Assembly (NCBI GenBank): GCA_964642545.1
Contig: CAZXQU010000002.1
Location: 1 to 64,000, forward strand
Length of the DNA stretch: 64,000 bases
Direction of reading: 5' to 3'
Source: QYOJ01 sp964642545
Lineage (GTDB): Bacteria > Bacteroidota > Bacteroidia > Bacteroidales > FEN-979
Shown here in pieces: positions 61,863-64,000 of this stretch. Every line of letters starts with the position of its first letter. Within the stretch, counting starts at the first letter, position 1. The notes beneath the pieces were generated by a model. It did not search any database. It was not told the DNA's origin and worked only from the letters and a program-made list of their open reading frames with translations. The position numbers and the translations under genes were made by a program.

Positions 61863-62445
61863 CTTCTAACATGATTTTTAAGTTACGCTTCCCATTTTGA
61901 ATATAACTCTTCACTTTGTCGTATAAATATCCTGTATGATCCACAATCTCCTGATACGAATAGTCCTCAAAATAGAATAATACAATGCAAATTCTCTGCT
62001 CCTCTTTTAACCGGTCAATTGACTGACGAAGCCCCTTTTCAGAGGCCGCTTGTAAGGAGGCGTCAACAGGATACTTTCTGTCAGGAAATTCCATAATTTC
62101 CGCTTCAAGTTCCCTCGTTTTGTTCGCTTTGTACCTTGCTTCCGTCCCCTCATGCCTCAGGATAAGCAGGCAATAATTTTTTGAGATGGTATAGAGCCAG
62201 TTTTTTGCATTGCGGATTTCCTGGTTTGTAGGGTAAGTAAGAAGTTTCTCAAAGATACTCATAACGGCATCTTTCGCTTTTTCTTCATCTTTTAGGTATT
62301 TGAAGCAGACTCCAAAAACGAGATGACGAAAATGAAGAAACAACTCCGTAGCGGTTGCTTTATCACGGTAAATCAGGTATCTCCTGATCAGTTCCTCATC
62401 TGAAATCAACGATTTATTCAGTTCGCCGGAGAGGTTGTGAGTCAT
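61846..62445 (-). CDS. ECF-type RNA polymerase sigma-70 factor
   Basis: 199 residues with sigma region 2 (YLKDEEKAKDAVMSIFEKLL, NAKNWLYTISKNYCLLILR) and region 4 (LKEEQRICIVLFYFEDYSYQ, then EIVDHTGYLYDKVKSYIQNG). It is translated upstream of, and overlaps, the anti-sigma-TonB gene, forming a regulatory pair. It lies 27 bp after the M2 peptidase gene on the same strand and may be co-transcribed with it. Confidence 0.9.
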   Translation of the reverse strand: MTHNLSGELNKSLISDEELIRRYLIYRDKATATELFLHFRHLVFGVCFKYLKDEEKAKDAVMSIFEKLLTYPTNQEIRNAKNWLYTISKNYCLLILRHEGTEARYKANKTRELEAEIMEFPDRKYPVDASLQAASEKGLRQSIDRLKEEQRICIVLFYFEDYSYQEIVDHTGYLYDKVKSYIQNGKRNLKIMLEDVNER

Positions 62446-62472
62446 CAGGTTGAATAGAAACGAAAGATGTAT

Positions 62473-64000
62473 TTATTCCACAAACTGTTTTGCGTAGTAC
62501 TTAGCCGTGAGTTTTTCTCCGGTTGCCTTTTCAATCATGTCATTCCAGTAATATTTGGAACCCATCGTAAAGACATTGGCTTTCAGGTAATCCCCAACTT
62601 CTTTGTTGTTAACAAAGCTCTGGAATTTGTAATCATCCGATTGGAGAATAGTTGCAACTATGTAATAATAGAGTTGTGATGCCAATAGCTCTCCTAAAAG
62701 ATAGTTGTGGTAATAGCAGGGGAAGAGCGCCATATGGATCTTGGTAGCCCAATCAGGTTCATTGCGATCGGGTGGGCGTTTCATTAGTTGATACTCTTCA
62801 ACAAGGTCCCACCACAACGTATTCAGGTCCTGCTCCGGATCTTCGTACATCGCTTTTTCAAAACGGTACATGACCTGCGACCAGCGGGAGAATACAAGTT
62901 GCTCCAGTCGAAGAGTTTTGAAACAGTTATCGGCAATCTTCATCTTCTCCTCATCACTGATTCCCACCATATCGTGCAGCCACTGGGGGCTGGAAGCCTG
63001 CCTGCCGAATAGCATGGCAATGGCTTCAGTTGTAAAGGTGTGAGCAGGTTCCCGGAGGATGAACGGAAGCGAGTGATCGATGTTGTAATCGTATACCGCA
63101 TGGCCATACTCATGCAGCATCGTATTCATCCAATAGGAGTTAGGCTTGATGTTGCAGAGTACCCTCACATCTTCCAGTTTGTCAATGTTGATACAGAAGG
63201 CATGTTGATTTTTACCCTCCTTTTCTTTCAAGTCACTATTTTTCAACATCTCATCAATCGGCAGTCCGATGCCATAGTAATAGGCTGCAGTGAGAGATTC
63301 CAGGTCTTTATCAGCATAATACGAAGAGAGGTCGACATCATAGATCCGCGGTGCCTCCTGGAAAAATCGGTTCTGGTAGTTCCATGGCATCAGGTCATCC
63401 TTGCTTTTAAGATTATAGTAATTGACAAAATAGTTGTCGATATCATCTTTAACTTCAGCATAAACTCCCTTGGTAAGGGTGTCAAGTTCATTGAACAGAT
63501 CGGTAATCACCCGTGGATCCTGTTCGCCGAGAATGAGCTGCATCTGGTGGTAATTCTTAAATCCCATATCCTTGGCCACCTCATTGCGCAGGATAACCAG
63601 TTTGATCACATCGTCGGCCACTACCCGCCCAATCTTCTTCTGGGCCATCCATACTTGTTTCTGTTTGTTTACATCCTTTGAATTTCTGAGAATTTCCTCT
63701 ACATCATTGTCCGTCAGCTCTTTTCTGTTAACCTGAGTTCTGAAGATGGAAAATTCCCGCTCAATTTTGGTCTCCATCTTTACAATTTCATTCAGCTTCG
63801 ATGTATCAGCCTTTGCCATTAAAAACTGGTTGTACAAGAGGTCCAGTTGGCGAGAAAGAAGGGTGTCATTCACCAATCCTGATACTTTGATCTTCTGGAG
63901 GGTTTCCAATGCTAATGTATCCGAATAGATCTCAACCATTTTCAGCTGAAGTTCCTGGGCTTTGTTGAAATCCTCTTCAGATCCGGTGATTGCAGCTTGC
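62473..64000 (-). CDS. M2-like zinc metallopeptidase, N-terminus beyond the window
   Basis: The frame is open to the right edge, so the true start lies outside; the ATG at 63939 is internal and the 20 codons before it fit the family (EEDFNKAQELQLK). The zinc site HEYGH is in MNTMLHEYGHAVYD, with the third ligand expected in the TTEAIAMLFGRQ segment. WMAQKKIGRVVADDVI, ALFPCYYHNYLLGELLASQL and GSKYYWNDMIEKATGE are typical of peptidyl-dipeptidase A (ACE-like) M2 proteins. Probably removes dipeptides from peptides in the periplasm or outside. Confidence 0.85.
   Translation of the reverse strand, partial: QAAITGSEEDFNKAQELQLKMVEIYSDTLALETLQKIKVSGLVNDTLLSRQLDLLYNQFLMAKADTSKLNEIVKMETKIEREFSIFRTQVNRKELTDNDVEEILRNSKDVNKQKQVWMAQKKIGRVVADDVIKLVILRNEVAKDMGFKNYHQMQLILGEQDPRVITDLFNELDTLTKGVYAEVKDDIDNYFVNYYNLKSKDDLMPWNYQNRFFQEAPRIYDVDLSSYYADKDLESLTAAYYYGIGLPIDEMLKNSDLKEKEGKNQHAFCINIDKLEDVRVLCNIKPNSYWMNTMLHEYGHAVYDYNIDHSLPFILREPAHTFTTEAIAMLFGRQASSPQWLHDMVGISDEEKMKIADNCFKTLRLEQLVFSRWSQVMYRFEKAMYEDPEQDLNTLWWDLVEEYQLMKRPPDRNEPDWATKIHMALFPCYYHNYLLGELLASQLYYYIVATILQSDDYKFQSFVNNKEVGDYLKANVFTMGSKYYWNDMIEKATGEKLTAKYYAKQFVE

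Overview
The window is a gene-dense chromosomal segment of a member of the Bacteroidota, probably a free-living Bacteroidales-like lineage. Four things point there. Type IX secretion (T9SS) C-terminal sorting domains occur on several proteins, and a PorZ homologue sits directly before recO. Many start sites are preceded by the Bacteroidota sigma-AB promoter (TTG, about 20 bp, then TAnnTTTG). Shine-Dalgarno sequences are scarce. The gene families (SMUG2 glycosylase, GH92 mannosidase, BspA-type LRR, sigma/anti-sigma pairs) are also typical. Both edges cut genes: an anti-sigma/TPR protein on the left and an M2-type metallopeptidase on the right.

Layout. 1-7 kb: the tail of an anti-sigma protein, a START-domain protein, an ECF sigma operon with a small membrane protein and a lipoprotein, and a Na/Pi symporter. 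7-10 kb: a decayed accessory patch with at least four gene fragments (Ntn-hydrolase C-terminus, N-terminus of a conserved protein, endonuclease I piece, T9SS tail), a PID-CTERM small protein, IS21-like terminal repeats and an AT-rich orphan lipoprotein. It is followed by a BspA-type LRR protein and a CAU-anticodon tRNA. 12-25 kb: Cache lipoprotein, HAD phosphatase, MFS pump, queA-ispD, a glycosyltransferase/flippase pair, ruvC, a degenerate arginase-family protein, topA and miaB. 25-38 kb: Wza/Wzc-type export pair (the kinase ends in a long Tyr-Gly tract), porZ-recO, lysS, a T9SS-exported peptidylarginine-deiminase-like protein, a cation efflux protein, a LysM transglycosylase and a PI-PLC-like lipoprotein. 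39-47 kb: a TetR-led tripartite ABC efflux operon (TolC, HlyD, DUF2147, two ATPases, two permeases). 47-64 kb: MltF, an epimerase, an OB-fold lipoprotein/PepSY pair, an SPFH-Arc-DUF1648-SMI1/TPR cluster, an acyl-CoA ligase, SMUG2, GH92, a T9SS subtilase, tyrS, an anti-sigma-TonB fusion with its ECF sigma factor, and the M2 peptidase.

The strongest candidates for new biology are the SPFH-Arc cluster, whose leader carries two TGATATCA palindromes 11 bp apart (a ribbon-helix-helix-like operator), the arginase-family protein that has lost several metal ligands, and a family of 7-8 nt phased repeats scattered between and inside genes. All functions are inferred from sequence motifs read by eye; no database search was run.
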